Notes: generated by a model not told the origin, from the sequence alone. 64,000 nucleotides of DNA from CAWJTV01 sp963845695 (GCA_963845695.1 CAWJTQ010000002.1:1178001-1242000); one strand, 5' to 3'; shown: positions 9,815 to 20,446, counted from the stretch's first letter. Numbers and translations: made by a program.

Positions 9815-10768
9815 TCAGGCTGGTACTCCCTCGGTCTTCATGCGGGTTTTCCTGGGTTGAGGCTGATGCTTCCAGCGGCGATGCAGCCAGAGATATTGGG
9901 TCGGGTCCTGGAGGATGAGTCGTTCGAGGGCCGAGGTGAAGCGTTGAGTGAGTGCGCGAACGTCATCCGCAGTGCCCTCCAGCTCGGAGGGGTCGATGAC
10001 GTCCTCGCAGCGGATCTCGTAGCGGAAGCCAGGCCCGATCCGGCGCGCGACGCCGACCACCACCGGCGCCTTATGATCGATGGCCAGCAGCGCGATGGCC
10101 TTGTGAGTCGAGGCGGGCCGGCCGAAGAAGTCGACATAGAGACCGCGCTGGCCGGCGTCCTGGTCGGCCAGAAACGAGAGGACCCGGCCGTTCTGGAGCA
10201 CCTCGACCATCTGGTCGAAGCCTCCGGTCTTGGGGATGAGCGATTGGCCGGTCCGCTCGCGGAACGATCGGAGATAGCGGTCCAGATAGGGATTATCCAG
10301 CGCCCGCGCGACCGAGACCGTCGGGAACCCGAACAGGCCGAAGACGTAGCCAGCCAGCTCCCAGTTGCCGTAGTGGCCGGTCAGGAAGATCATCGAACGG
10401 CCGCCAGTAATGAGCTGGTCCATGATCGGCTCATGCCCGACCAACACCACGCGGTCTCGCCAGTTGGTCAGATGGAGCTTGCGCGGGGTGTGGAGGATCT
10501 CCATGAGCATCTGGCAGAAATGCCGATACACACCGCGAACGATCTGGTCGCGCTGGGCGTCGTTATACCGGTCACCGAAGGCCATCGCCAGGTTCTCGTG
10601 CCCGACCTTGCGATGCCGAGCATCGACCTGATAAAGGATCCAGGCCATGAAGCTCGCGAGGGCGTACGACTGCTCGATGGTCAGCATCTGCGCGAACGCG
10701 ACCACCAGGCGCACGAACAGATAGACCAGATAGTCGAGCCAGGGACGGCGAATCTTGTGCCGAGGCAT
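9815..10768 (-). CDS. Lipid A biosynthesis lauroyl/myristoyl acyltransferase (LpxL/HtrB family)
   Basis: A 317-residue inner-membrane protein of the late lipid A acyltransferase family, which transfers acyl chains from acyl-ACP to lipid A precursors. An N-terminal hydrophobic helix (LVYLFVRLVVAFAQML) is followed by the HX4E motif H132-Y-G-N-W-E137 and the downstream LSFLADQDAG and VDFFGRPAST blocks typical of the family. ATG 10768 has GGAG 9 bases upstream and starts at the conserved MPRHKIRRPW; a GTG at 10837 overlapping the previous stop is also possible. It is last in a minus-strand run with a membrane protein, an oxidoreductase and tyrosyl-tRNA synthetase. Its presence supports LPS-type outer-membrane lipid in this organism. 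Confidence 0.88.
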   Translation of the reverse strand: MPRHKIRRPWLDYLVYLFVRLVVAFAQMLTIEQSYALASFMAWILYQVDARHRKVGHENLAMAFGDRYNDAQRDQIVRGVYRHFCQMLMEILHTPRKLHLTNWRDRVVLVGHEPIMDQLITGGRSMIFLTGHYGNWELAGYVFGLFGFPTVSVARALDNPYLDRYLRSFRERTGQSLIPKTGGFDQMVEVLQNGRVLSFLADQDAGQRGLYVDFFGRPASTHKAIALLAIDHKAPVVVGVARRIGPGFRYEIRCEDVIDPSELEGTADDVRALTQRFTSALERLILQDPTQYLWLHRRWKHQPQPRKTRMKTEGVPA

Positions 10769-10833
10769 GTATGTCACTCCGTTGACATCGAATTCCGTTT
10801 TACCCGCGGCTCCGTCTCCGACCTCACCCGTAT

Positions 10834-11412
10834 TCACACCTCGGCGCCGGGCATTCCGAATTCTTTCTCAAGGACTTCGATCAACCGCCGACAATCCCGG
10901 GCCGTCAGGCCGGCGCCGAAGTAATGGGGCTCATCGCCAACATCGAAGCGGATATTCCCGAGCTCTCGGGGGCCGTTGCGATCGCTGAACGTGACCTCGT
11001 CCCAGAGCGGTGAATACCGCAAGTCCCGGATCATGGCAAGAGGATAAGACCGAACATCGTCGACCATGAGGCCGGTCCGGGTGACGACGAAGGTGTCTTT
11101 CTGAATCGCCAGGACTTCCTCGGCCGGTAGCGTCAACCGGACCCCGTGGAGGACCACCCAGCCCAGGAGTGTCCAGCCGATCATGAGGGCAAGGACCAGG
11201 GAAAACGAAGGAGCCCCCGGCAGCGTCTGGCGGCTCAGCTTCGTGAGAAGCGCACAGATGCCGACCAGCTCTCCGAACAGCCACAGGATCACCATCCAGA
11301 AGCCGTGCCAGCATCCCTCAGGATCAGCCGGGCGGCGGATGACAATCCGGCAGCCCTGATGCCGGTCGATTTCGATCCTGCGATTCTCGCCAATTCGTTG
11401 TTTCTCGGGCAC
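10834..11412 (-). CDS. Hypothetical membrane protein with two transmembrane helices
   Basis: About 192 residues. Two hydrophobic helices (GFWMVILWLFGELVGICALL and FSLVLALMIGWTLLGWVVLH) are followed by a soluble domain with alternating strands and the phrase RDLRYSPLWDEVTFSDRNG, which looks like the planctomycete DUF-type or bacterial PH-like membrane proteins; I cannot name the family. The GTG at 11412 has GAGG 9 bases upstream and is preferred to a TTG at 11427. Its stop overlaps an upstream GTG candidate of the acyltransferase gene, so the two are probably cotranscribed. Confidence 0.65.
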   Translation of the reverse strand: MPEKQRIGENRRIEIDRHQGCRIVIRRPADPEGCWHGFWMVILWLFGELVGICALLTKLSRQTLPGAPSFSLVLALMIGWTLLGWVVLHGVRLTLPAEEVLAIQKDTFVVTRTGLMVDDVRSYPLAMIRDLRYSPLWDEVTFSDRNGPRELGNIRFDVGDEPHYFGAGLTARDCRRLIEVLEKEFGMPGAEV

Positions 11413-11509
11413 GGCGGATCGCCTCAACGCTCGAAACTGTAATCCACGCCACGATGGAGATTTCGCCTCCGATCAGGGGATATTGAACCTTTGCCGCGAG
11501 TTCGACTGG

Positions 11510-12571
11510 TCAATCATCCAGCGGCAGAGCAACCTGGGCCCCGGTCTCGCCCGATCGGTAGATGGCACGGATGATCTCGACTGACTTGCGGCCTTCTCGG
11601 CCATCGACCAGCGGTTCGCGTCCCTCATCAATCGCCTGGAGAAAATCCACCAACTGGTCGCGGTGACCGATGTGGGTGATGCCGCGGGGGTCGCTGGCGC
11701 CAGCCTTGAAGCCGGTCTGACCGGCCATGGCGGCGAAGACTTCGTTGTCGCTGGGGACCTTCTCCTGAAATTCCCAGAGGGTGATGTCGTCCTGCTCGAC
11801 CCGCGCCGCGCCACGGTCGCCGTGGATTTCGGTCCGCTTCAAGAGACCGGGGTACGCGCTGGTCGCGGCCTCGATCACACCAAGGGCCCCGTTCTTGAAC
11901 CGCAGGGAGGCCACGGCGGTGTCCTCGACCTCGATCCGCTCGTGGGCCAATGTGGCGGTCATCGCCGTGATCGCGGCGACGTCACCCATCAGCCAGTAGA
12001 GAAGGTCGACGTTGTGAATCGCCTGGTTCATCAGGGCACCGCCGCCATCGAGGTCCCAGGTACCGCGCCAGCCGCCGGAGTCATAGTATTGTTGGGTCCG
12101 CCACCATTTTACATAGGTATCGCCCAGGGTGAGCCGTCCGAACCGGCCGATATCGATCGCCTCCTTGAGCCGGAGGTTGGCTGCGGTGAATCGCGAAGGG
12201 AAGATCGTGCAGAGCCGGACGCCCGCGCTGTCGCACGCGGCGATGATCGCGTCGCAGCGCGGCAGCGTGATCTCCAGAGGCTTCTCGACGACGACATGCT
12301 TCCCCGCCTGCGCCGCTTTCACGGCCGGCTCCATGTGGGCGCCGCTGGGCGTGCAGACGCAGACCACGTCCAGCCCCGGTTGCGCGAGCATCGCATCCAG
12401 GTCGTCGAAGATCGCGCAACCTCCTGTGGCCAGATTGGCGATTTTCTCGCCGTTGGCAGGATTGCGGCTCCAGGCGGCGACGACACGGGCGTTCTCGATC
12501 TCGTTGATCGCCCGGGTGTGGAACTCCGCGATCATCCCGCAGCCGATGATGCCGAAACCATGCTGTGCCAT
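11510..12571 (-). CDS. Gfo/Idh/MocA-family NAD(P)-dependent oxidoreductase
   Basis: A 353-residue protein. The Rossmann motif GIIGCGMIAEFH lies near residues 6-17 and the family EKP motif (VVVEKPLEIT) near 96-98, where the Lys is catalytic. GGALMNQAIHNVDLLYWLMG carries the conserved catalytic His region. Enzymes of this family oxidise or reduce sugars, inositols or sugar acids; planctomycetes have many copies and substrate cannot be assigned. ATG 12571 is chosen over an upstream start at 12589 because the Rossmann fold begins directly after it. It lies 61 bases downstream of tyrS on the same strand. Confidence 0.9.
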   Translation of the reverse strand: MAQHGFGIIGCGMIAEFHTRAINEIENARVVAAWSRNPANGEKIANLATGGCAIFDDLDAMLAQPGLDVVCVCTPSGAHMEPAVKAAQAGKHVVVEKPLEITLPRCDAIIAACDSAGVRLCTIFPSRFTAANLRLKEAIDIGRFGRLTLGDTYVKWWRTQQYYDSGGWRGTWDLDGGGALMNQAIHNVDLLYWLMGDVAAITAMTATLAHERIEVEDTAVASLRFKNGALGVIEAATSAYPGLLKRTEIHGDRGAARVEQDDITLWEFQEKVPSDNEVFAAMAGQTGFKAGASDPRGITHIGHRDQLVDFLQAIDEGREPLVDGREGRKSVEIIRAIYRSGETGAQVALPLDD

Positions 12572-12631
12572 GCTGGATCCGCCTTGCACTGATAGCCGGC
12601 CTAACGTGGAAGTCGATTCCCATACCGACCC

Positions 12632-13863
12632 CTACCGCGGCCCGTCCTGCGTCAACCGTACTCGCACGATCTTGCGCTTGCCTACGCGGACGATCAAGCC
12701 GTCTGAGACCGCGATCGAGGACTTGGGATCGGCGATCGCTTGGCGGTCCGGGCCGATCTTGAATCCGCCCTGTTCGATGACGCGTCGGGCGTTCGAGGTG
12801 CTATCTTCGAGCCCGAGTTCCTTGAGCAGCAACGGGGCGGCGATCCGTCCCTGGGCGTCGAGCCGGTCGGCGGCCAGTGTGACCTCGGGGATCTCGGCGG
12901 GATCCTCACCGGAGGCACGGCGACGGAATTCGGCGGCGGCCCGATCGGCGGCCTCCGCCCCGTTGTACTGGGTCACGATGGCTTTCCCCAGGACCTCCTT
13001 GGCGTCTCTCGGGTTGATTCCCGGGCCGAGCAGGCGATCCACTTCCTCCATGGGCAGCTCGGTGAGCAACGTAAAATACTGCCGCATCGGCTCATCCGGG
13101 ACGCTCATGACCTTGCCGAACTGGTTCTCAGCCGACTCAGCCACTCCAATATAATTTCCCAGGCTTTTCCCCATCCGCCGGATGCCGTCGGTCCCCACCA
13201 GAATCGGCATCGTCATGGCCACCTGCGGTTCCTGACCCTGCGACACCTGGAGGTCTCGTGCCACCAGTAAGCTGAAAAGTTGCTCGGTGCCTCCGAGCTC
13301 GACGTCCGCGTGGATCTCGACCGAGTCCCAGCCCTGCATCAGGGGATACAGGCATTCGTGGAGATAGACCGGTTTCTCGGCCGCGATCCGGTTGGCGAAG
13401 TCTTCCCGCGCGGTGATCTGGCCCAGCGTCATGCGCCGGGTCAAGTCGAGGACTTCCAGGAAGGACCACTTCGAGAACCAGTCGCCGTTATGGTGCACCT
13501 CGGCCCGGTTCAGGTCGATGATTCGTCCCACCTGGGCGAGATAATCCCGGGCATTGGATTCGACCTGTTGCTGGGTTAGCTTGTCCCGTGTCTTGTCCCG
13601 CCCGGACGGATCGCCCACCAGGGCAGTGTAATTGCCGATGATGATGACAGCCGTGTGACCCAATTCCTGGAACTGGCGCAGTTCCGCAACGGGACCGTGT
13701 GTCCGAGATGAACGTCGATCCCGGTGGGATCGATGCCGTACTTGACGCGCAGTGGACGATCCTCGTGGACGGATCGCTCGAGCTTCTTGAGGAATTCGGG
13801 CTCCGGGACGATCTGCTCCACACCGCGTTTGAGGATCCGAAGTTGTTCGGCAAGATCCCTCAT
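12632..13863 (-). CDS. tyrS: Tyrosyl-tRNA synthetase (one frameshift)
   Basis: About 410 residues, the usual length for bacterial TyrS. It charges tRNA-Tyr in the cytoplasm. Residues 52-55 read HLGH (the HIGH motif), and RRMGKSLGNY about residue 232 is the KMSKS loop. LPMEEVDRLLGPGINPRDAK and the C-terminal S4-type segment (APLLLKELGLEDSTSNARR followed by VIEQGGFKIG) complete the enzyme. The frame shifts near 13690-13700, between GHTVPLRN and LRQFQELGHT. As this is normally an essential gene with all motifs kept, a sequence error is the simplest reading. It appears to head the minus-strand run down to the acyltransferase. Confidence 0.93.
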
Positions 13864-14093
13864 GGTTACTCCCTGGCTGTCTCGATTCTGGCGCACGACA
13901 ACGAGCCCAAGATTCCCTCATCAGCGTGATTCATGGTGGCAATTCCGGAACGGCTCGTAAAGACCGGCCGGTGCGCTGTCGAGGCGATGTGCCCGGGCGG
14001 CAACACGCTGGGGTCCGGGAATTCCCACCGTCCACGACGCTTCGGCCGGGTATTGGGTGGTTAACCCCTGGTCAGCCGCCCGCTCAGCGGTAC

Positions 14094-14109
14094 GATCTTA
14101 CATAAGATC
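14094..14109. repeat. Short palindrome upstream of the CPBP gene
   Basis: GATCTTA CA TAAGATC is a perfect 7-base inverted repeat 40 bases before the CPBP start. It may be an operator; nothing else supports that. Confidence 0.35.
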
Positions 14110-14148
14110 GAGACCGAGACCAGGCCAGATCGGAAGTGGATGCAATCC

Positions 14149-15528
14149 ATGGTGGTGCTTGAGCCAAGACTGATCCTCCTCTACATCATCGAGCTGATCA
14201 TGTTGTCGATCCTTTATCGGGATCGGCGCGAGTTGGTGCTGGGTACTCTGGAGTCTCCTGAACCGACACCCTCTGCTTCCCGAGCGGCCCCTGGTGCCAC
14301 ATCGCAAGACGCCCTGGGGCTCTGGTAGCGTTCTCCTCGTCTTCGTTCTCTACATCGCGGCGCTCTTCGTGATGTTCCAGGGTTACCTCCGGGTGACCCG
14401 CGGGAAGGGGGGCAACGAACCACCGGTCGCACCGGCCGCAGCTCCCGTCGAGAAACCCGGATTCCCGGGATCCAGAGCAAGCTCGCCGCCAAGTCGGTGG
14501 CGGCCGATCATGCCGCCAGGTCCGATCCACGACTCGCAATCCCGGTCCCCGGCCCGCGAGGCCAAGAAAGACACTAGGGAGTTCTCTCTTCTCGAGTTGA
14601 TGTCCATCCAAGCGGTGGTCAACACTCTCCTACTTGTCCTTCTGCCGATGGTCCTCAAACGCACGTCGGGGGCCAAGCTGAACGATCTCGGGTTGAGCCT
14701 CGACCAATGGGGCCGCCAGGCCACCATCGGCGTCGTCGCGATTCTGTTCCTGATGCCCATCATTCTCGGGACCCAGTGGTGTGCCTTTCGTTTGCTGGGG
14801 CCGTTGGATGAGCAGTTCCGCCATCCGGTCGAGAGGATGCTTCGGGAACAATTCACGGGTGTGGCAGCCGGACTGGCCTTCCTCACCGCGGTCGTGCTGG
14901 CTCCTCATCTTCGAGGAATTGATGTTCCGGGGCATCTTCCAGAGCTGGCTCATCGTATTCCTGCATCGATTTCGAGTCGGTCTCGAGACCAGACCGATCG
15001 AGACGCTGGACTCGAGCGAAGGCGTGTTCCTCCCGCTGAGTCCGCGGCATGCGACCCTGTATCCTGAAACCGTCGTAGAAACCGAAGTCACCGATTGGAT
15101 CGCAGGTTCCTCTGGGCAGAAAGCCGGCCTCGATCCGGTGAGCCAGGAATGGCCGGCGGAGTATTGGTCGGCCGACGATCGGGGTGTTGTCCTCCCAAAG
15201 CCAGACGCCTGCCCCAGACCGGTTTCATTCGCCAATTCCGCAGGGGCTGCAATTGTCCTCACCTCCTTGATCTTCGCCAGCTCTCCATGCCGGTCAGTGG
15301 CCGGCACCGATACCCATTTTCGTCCTGGCACTCGGGCTGGGGCTCATCTACTACCGGACGGGTAGCCTGATCGCAGTGATCTGCATGCACGCCGTATTCA
15401 ATGCTTCCAGCACTCTGGCTTTAATCTACGCGTTGTTGATCGGAGGGCCTGCGGCGGGAGACAGGAAGGTTCCCCCACCGGCTATCGAGCGGAGTGCGCC
15501 TGTTGAAAAAGTCAATGCTCGGACCTGA
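14149..15528 (+). CDS. CPBP-family intramembrane glutamic/metalloprotease (three frameshifts)
   Basis: About 460 residues after correction near 14240, 14895 and 15282. Several hydrophobic helices are seen (LILLYIIELIMLSILY, VLLVFVLYIAALFVMFQGYL, QATIGVVAILFLMPIILGTQ). The CPBP (Rce1/Abi) motifs are present: EELMFRG with the EExxxR core, FASxxHAGQWP with the second His, and ICMHAVFN with the third. An unusual soluble insert of about 90 residues, rich in charged residues (about 15000-15230), separates motif 1 from motif 2. Such proteins cleave substrates within the membrane; the target is unknown. The start could also be ATG 14140. Three shifts in one gene allow genuine decay, but the last motif cluster is intact, which favours error. 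Confidence 0.7.
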
Positions 15529-16313
15529 GATGTGGATCTGCGGCCCGATTGAGGCAAAACATCAATTCCGATTCACTTTTTGCTAGACGAACGATGGCCG
15601 TGCTGTTACATTTCTAAAGTCGTGCGTGTGTCTCTTGAGGGGGATGCTATCGAATTCGCGGGCCAAACGATCTCATTCGGCGAGTATGGGATGCCAGAAG
15701 GCACGAGTCGAAAGTCAAAGGTGAAAGAGGCCGATGAGATAGGGACCGGGTTCAGACGATTTCGAATGGCTCCGAGCGGTCTCGATCGACTCGATCGGAT
15801 CGCCGCGTAGGTGCAAATTCGCGGCGCGGGGTTCTCGAAGATTCCCGGATCATCGCGAGATGTTCGGCGAAGGGTGATGACCCGTAGCGACATTCAGCCA
15901 CCGATGCCAGGACGGCCGCCGCCGGGAAGAATTCGGGTTCTTCGCGGCCCAAGGGAATGTGGAGCGTGGACCTGCTGTCTGGGCCGCGTTTCTACTCGTG
16001 GGGGTTTTGTTCGATGAACGAATCGAAGTCCAAGAAGAATACACCTGTGCATGATGGATTTGAATGGGCGGGTGCCGTCGCTCGCGTTCGCCGGGGCGTC
16101 CGGTCGAATCGCGCGGGCCGTCGCGCCGCACTTCTGGGTATGCTCACCGCAGCCTATGCCAACTCTAGCCGTGGTGGCCGAATCAGTGACCGCAGCGCCG
16201 GCGAGCGTTGACGGATCAGTTTCCAACGCTTCCATTCCCATCGCGTTGATCGCTCGTTTCGCGAATCCTCTCATCAGTCGCTGAAAAACGGATCTGGAAC
16301 GAGAGAGACCCGA
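15529..16313. other. Non-coding gap of about 790 bases
   Basis: No frame on either strand looks like a protein I recognise. Short open frames exist but have arginine- and serine-rich compositions typical of shadow translation in GC-rich DNA. Confidence 0.4.
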
Positions 16314-16361
16314 GAGCCGAACCTGTTCTCCTTGAGTATTCAAGGGAGGAGAGGTTCGGCT
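16314..16361 (-). terminator. Hairpin at the end of the PSD1-DUF1501 operon
   Basis: AGCCGAACCT (16315-16324) pairs with AGGTTCGGCT (16352-16361), with CTCCT/AGGAG pairing inside. It begins 30 bases after the DUF1501 stop on the minus strand. A T-run is weak, so the mechanism is uncertain, but the position fits a terminator. Confidence 0.6.
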
Positions 16362-16390
16362 TCATTCATTTCGAAGCTATCACGATTTCC

Positions 16391-17833
16391 TCACGCGAGC
16401 AAAGGCTTGACGACCTGGCCGGAGACGTCGGTGAGACGGAAGTCTCGGCCCTGGAAGCGATAGACCAGCCGACGGTGGTCGATCCCGAACAGAGCCAGTA
16501 GAGTGGCGTGCAAGTCATGGACCGAGACCACGTCGTGGACGGCCGAGTAGCCGAATTCGTCGGTGGCGCCATGGGTGATGCCCCCTTTGATTCCTCCTCC
16601 CGCGAGCCAGATGGAGAAGCCCTTGATGTGGTGGTCACGTCCGTTGCCCTGGGCCATGGGCGTGCGACCGAACTCGCCGCCCCAGACGACGAGGGTCTCG
16701 TCGAGCATCCCGCGCTGCTTGAGGTCCTTGATCAGGGCGGCGGCGCCTTGGTCAACCTCTCGAGCCGTGCCGGCGACATGCTCCTTGATCGCGCCGTGAT
16801 GGTCCCAGTCGCGGTGGTAGAGCTGGATAAACCGGACGCCTCGCTCAGCGAGCCGGCGGGCCAGCAAGCAATTGGCGGCGAATGAGCCGTCTGCCCCCGA
16901 CGTGCCGTAGAGGTCGAGAACGTGTCTCGGCTCGCTGGAGAGATCGGTCAGCTCGGGAACGCTCGCCTGCATCCGGAAAGCCGTCTCGTACGCGGTGATC
17001 CGCGTGGCGATCTCGGGGTCCTCGGTCCGCTCGTGCTCGAGCTGATTGAGGTGCTGGACCGCGTCGACGACTTCGCGCTGGCGCTCCACGGTGGTTCCCC
17101 TAGGCCGTCCCAGGTAGAGGACAGGATCTCCCTGGGAGTAGAACCGGACGCCCTGGAACCGGCTGGGCAAGAAGCCGCTATGCCATTGCCGTGTGGAGAT
17201 CGGTTGCGCCTGGCCGAAACGACCGGTCGAGGTCAGCACCACGAACCCAGGAAGGTCCTCGCTCTCGCTGCCGAGCCCGTAAGTCAGCCAGGATCCCATC
17301 GCTGGCCGGCCCGAGATCGACGTCCCGGTGTTCATGAACGTGTGTGCGGGGTCGTGGTTGATCGCCTCGGTCACCATCGAGCGGATAATGCAGATCTCGT
17401 CGGCGATGGTAGCGACATGGGGAAAGATCGCACTGATCTCCTGACCGCTCGCACCGTACCGTCGAAAAGGGTGCTGGGGCGCGAAGCAGACCAGCTTGTG
17501 GCCTTGGAGCTGGGCGATCGGCATGCCCTTGGTGAACGACTCGGGCATCGGCTTACCGTGCATGCGGGCTAGCTCAGGCTTGGAGTCGAAGGTCTCCAGG
17601 TGCGACGGTCCGCCAGCCATGTAGAGATAGATGATTCGCTTGGCCCTGGGGGCCAGGTGGAGCGGATGGACCACGCCGGTCCACTGGTCGCGCTGGGGAG
17701 TCCGGTCGGCCGCCTTTAACAGGCCCGGATCGAGGAGTGAGGCCAACGCCACGGTGCCAATTCCCGTCGTCGATCGGCCCAGGAACGCCCGGCGATGGAT
17801 GCGATTTTTCAGGTCGTCGGAGAGGGAATGCAT
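16391..17833 (-). CDS. DUF1501 family secreted protein (sulfatase-like fold)
   Basis: A 480-residue protein. The N-terminus HRRAFLGRSTTGIGTVALAS is a twin-arginine-type signal. The body (IIYLYMAGGPSHLETFDSKP, then EFGRTPMAQGNGRDHH and DEFGYSAVHDVVSVHDLHAT) is characteristic of DUF1501, an alkaline-phosphatase/sulfatase superfamily group very common in planctomycetes. The biochemical role is not established; it is thought to work with the PSD1 partner in the periplasm on a polymer or another substrate. It lies 3 bases downstream of the PSD1 gene and is surely cotranscribed with it. A terminator-like hairpin follows. Confidence 0.92.
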   Translation of the reverse strand: MHSLSDDLKNRIHRRAFLGRSTTGIGTVALASLLDPGLLKAADRTPQRDQWTGVVHPLHLAPRAKRIIYLYMAGGPSHLETFDSKPELARMHGKPMPESFTKGMPIAQLQGHKLVCFAPQHPFRRYGASGQEISAIFPHVATIADEICIIRSMVTEAINHDPAHTFMNTGTSISGRPAMGSWLTYGLGSESEDLPGFVVLTSTGRFGQAQPISTRQWHSGFLPSRFQGVRFYSQGDPVLYLGRPRGTTVERQREVVDAVQHLNQLEHERTEDPEIATRITAYETAFRMQASVPELTDLSSEPRHVLDLYGTSGADGSFAANCLLARRLAERGVRFIQLYHRDWDHHGAIKEHVAGTAREVDQGAAALIKDLKQRGMLDETLVVWGGEFGRTPMAQGNGRDHHIKGFSIWLAGGGIKGGITHGATDEFGYSAVHDVVSVHDLHATLLALFGIDHRRLVYRFQGRDFRLTDVSGQVVKPLLA

Positions 17834-17836
17834 GGG

Positions 17837-20173
17837 TCAGTTCCGTGTGATGGTCTCGTGGAGGTTCAGCAGAACGCGAGTCACGGAGGTCCAGGCGGCC
17901 AGCTCAGCCGGGTTGAGGCCCGTGGGGACCGGCTCATCGCCGATGCCGAGCAGGGCACGGGCCGCGGCGGGATCGTGCTGATACTGCCGCTGGTGCTTGA
18001 GCAAGAGCCCGGTCAGGATTGTGGTCTCGTCGGGACGCGGAGGACGTGCCAGCGCCAGTCGGAATGCGCGGTCAAGGCGGGCTGATGGGTCGGTGCCCGC
18101 CTCCCGGATCAAACGGGCCGCCAGGACCCGCGCTGCCTCGACGTAGGTTGGGTCGTTCAGCAAGACCAGCGCCTGGAGCGGGGTGTTCGACCTCGGACGC
18201 TGAACGACACATTCCTCGCGGGTCGAGGCGTCGAAAGCCAGCAGGCTGGGGTGAAGGAACGTCCGCTGCCAGTAGGTATAGAGCCCGCGCCGATATTCGC
18301 TCGATCCGTGGTCGGCATGATATTCACGCCTCGGGAAATTGAGGAACACCCAGTATCCTGGCGGCTGATACGGCTTGACGCTGGGCCCGCCAATCTGCTC
18401 GGAAAGCAGGCCGCTGATGGCCAGGGCGTTATCGCGGACCAGTTCGGCGTCGAGCCGGAAGGCGTTCTGGTGCGCGACCCAGCGGTTGCCGGGATCGCGC
18501 TTCTGGGCCTCGAGGCGCGGTCGCGAGCTTTGGCGGTAGGCCTCGGACAGCACGATTCGCTTGAGCATCGCCCGCACGTCCCAGCCGCTGTCCACGAATT
18601 CGCAGGCGAGCCAGTCGAGCAGCTCGGGGTGGGTCGGCCAGGTCCCTTGCGAGCCGAAGTCGTCGGCCGTCGCCACCAGTCCCTGACCGAAGGCCAGCTT
18701 CCAGAGTCGATTCACCATCACACGGGCCACCAGCGGATTGCGGCCCGAGACCAGCCAGCGGGCCAGATCGAGCCGGGACGCGCGTCGGTCCTTGACCCCT
18801 AACGGCGACAAGGAGGCCGGAACGCCCGGAGCCACGACCGGACCCGAATCGTCCATCCAGTTGCCTCGCGGCAGAACGCGCATGACCCGAGGAGGAATCG
18901 ATGTTGAGACGAGCGTGCTCGGGATCTTGCGGATGAGCTCGGAGATCTGGCGATCCAGCTCGGCGAGTTCCTTCTTCTGGTCGGGTGACGGGGCCTTGAC
19001 CAACTTCAGCGCCGCCTGACGATCCTCCAGCGGCTGAAGAGCGGCGCCCTGCTCGGGAGCTGGGAAGCGAGTGGGCTCCTGGGCACCCACGATGGTTTCC
19101 TTCACGTCGGCGAAGAACGCGGCCAGGCTGTAGAACTCGCGAGTCGTGAACGGGTCGTACTTGTGGTCGTGGCACTCGGCGCAACCCAGAGTCGCGCCCA
19201 GCCAGACCGTCGAGACGTTCCGCACCCGGTCCGCCGCGTACTTCGCCATGTACTCCTTCGCTTGCGCCCCGCCCTCCTGTGTGGTCTGGAGCAACCGGTT
19301 ATAACCCGAGGCGATGCGCGTCTCGTCGGTCGGGGACGGAACCAGATCGCCGGCAAGCTGTTCGATTGTTAAGCGATCAAAGGGCTTGTTGGCGTTGAAC
19401 GAGCGGATCACATAGTCGCGGAACAGCCAGATGTCCATGTGGTTATCGCTGTGATAGCCCTGAGTGTCGGCGAACCGGACCAGATCGAGCCAGAAGATGG
19501 CCATCCGCTCGCCGTAGTGAGGCGAGGTCAGAAGGCGGTCGACAAGCTGCTCGTAAGCGTCAGGGCGGCGGTCTTGAACGAATGCGTCTACCTCCTCAGG
19601 AGGTGGCGGCAACCCGATCAGGTCGAGACTGAGTCGGCGGATCAGGGTGGGACGATCCGCCTCTGGCGCGGACTCGAGCCCCTCGGCAGCCAGCCGGGCG
19701 CGGAGGAACCGGTCGATGGGATTGGCTGCGTCCGGGAGACCGGAAATATCCGGCCGGGTCGGGGAGATATAGGCCCAGTGGCCCTTCCAGACCGCCCCCT
19801 GTTGAATCCAACTCCGGATTCGGTCGATCTGACCGGAGGTCAGCCGCTTGGCGGCTTTGGGAGGCGGCATGACAGACTCGTCGTCCTCGGCCGTGATCCG
19901 GAGCAGTAATTCGCTCTCATCGGGTTTGCCGGGGACGACGACAGTCGTGTCTTCAGCCGACCGGAACAGGCCAGCACGGGTGTCGAGTCGCAAATTGGCC
20001 TTGAGTTTGTTGTGATCCGGACCGTGGCACTGATAACACGTCTCGGAAAGGATCGGCCGGATGTCGCGGTTGAAATCGACTTGCTCTGGGCCGGCGGCGG
20101 CATGATCGGAGTTCGCCACGATCATCGCGATCGTCGCCAGGAGGCAAGCCGTCGGTCGAAGGGATCTCATCAT
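17837..20173 (-). CDS. PSD1-type cytochrome-c-like protein with DUF1549 and DUF1553
   Basis: A 778-residue exported protein. A signal peptide (RPTACLLATIAMIVANS) precedes a cytochrome c-like domain with the heme motif C46-Y-Q-C-H50, then DUF1549 (LTSPHYGERMAIFWLDLVRF, and a second CxxCH in CAECHDHKYDPF) and DUF1553 (SRLDLARWLVSGRNPLVARV, then NTPLQALVLLNDPTYVEAAR). This domain order is a planctomycete hallmark and the gene is nearly always paired with DUF1501, as here. I start at tandem ATGs 20173/20170; a start at 20248 would precede the signal peptide. Function beyond heme binding is not known. Confidence 0.93.
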   Translation of the reverse strand: MMRSLRPTACLLATIAMIVANSDHAAAGPEQVDFNRDIRPILSETCYQCHGPDHNKLKANLRLDTRAGLFRSAEDTTVVVPGKPDESELLLRITAEDDESVMPPPKAAKRLTSGQIDRIRSWIQQGAVWKGHWAYISPTRPDISGLPDAANPIDRFLRARLAAEGLESAPEADRPTLIRRLSLDLIGLPPPPEEVDAFVQDRRPDAYEQLVDRLLTSPHYGERMAIFWLDLVRFADTQGYHSDNHMDIWLFRDYVIRSFNANKPFDRLTIEQLAGDLVPSPTDETRIASGYNRLLQTTQEGGAQAKEYMAKYAADRVRNVSTVWLGATLGCAECHDHKYDPFTTREFYSLAAFFADVKETIVGAQEPTRFPAPEQGAALQPLEDRQAALKLVKAPSPDQKKELAELDRQISELIRKIPSTLVSTSIPPRVMRVLPRGNWMDDSGPVVAPGVPASLSPLGVKDRRASRLDLARWLVSGRNPLVARVMVNRLWKLAFGQGLVATADDFGSQGTWPTHPELLDWLACEFVDSGWDVRAMLKRIVLSEAYRQSSRPRLEAQKRDPGNRWVAHQNAFRLDAELVRDNALAISGLLSEQIGGPSVKPYQPPGYWVFLNFPRREYHADHGSSEYRRGLYTYWQRTFLHPSLLAFDASTREECVVQRPRSNTPLQALVLLNDPTYVEAARVLAARLIREAGTDPSARLDRAFRLALARPPRPDETTILTGLLLKHQRQYQHDPAAARALLGIGDEPVPTGLNPAELAAWTSVTRVLLNLHETITRN

Positions 20174-20446
20174 ATCGGCTCCTGCTCCGTCCGGCCACCG
20201 CGCCGGGGGCATATCCCTCCGCTGGAATCGGCCGGTGGACGGGACCATCGAGGCGGGTCATGGGGAGGGTTGGCGCCATGCGACCAGTCGCGGAAGGATG
20301 CTCCCGCGCCGGTTCGAGTCCATCAGATCCAGGATATCGCGGATTTCCCGTTGTTTCAAATCCCGATCCAACCGAGAATCGTCTCGATCCGCCACGACCC
20401 CTTCCCGGTCGTGCCCGTTTTCTCCCTCGATCCGGACAAAGAGGTC

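Noticed and set aside
9770..10924. 384-codon open frame on the plus strand
   Set aside because: Antisense shadow of the LpxL-like acyltransferase, which has its HX4E motif on the minus strand.
12129..13154. 341-codon open frame on the plus strand
   Set aside because: Antisense to the oxidoreductase and tyrS; Ser/Arg-rich text without any fold signature.
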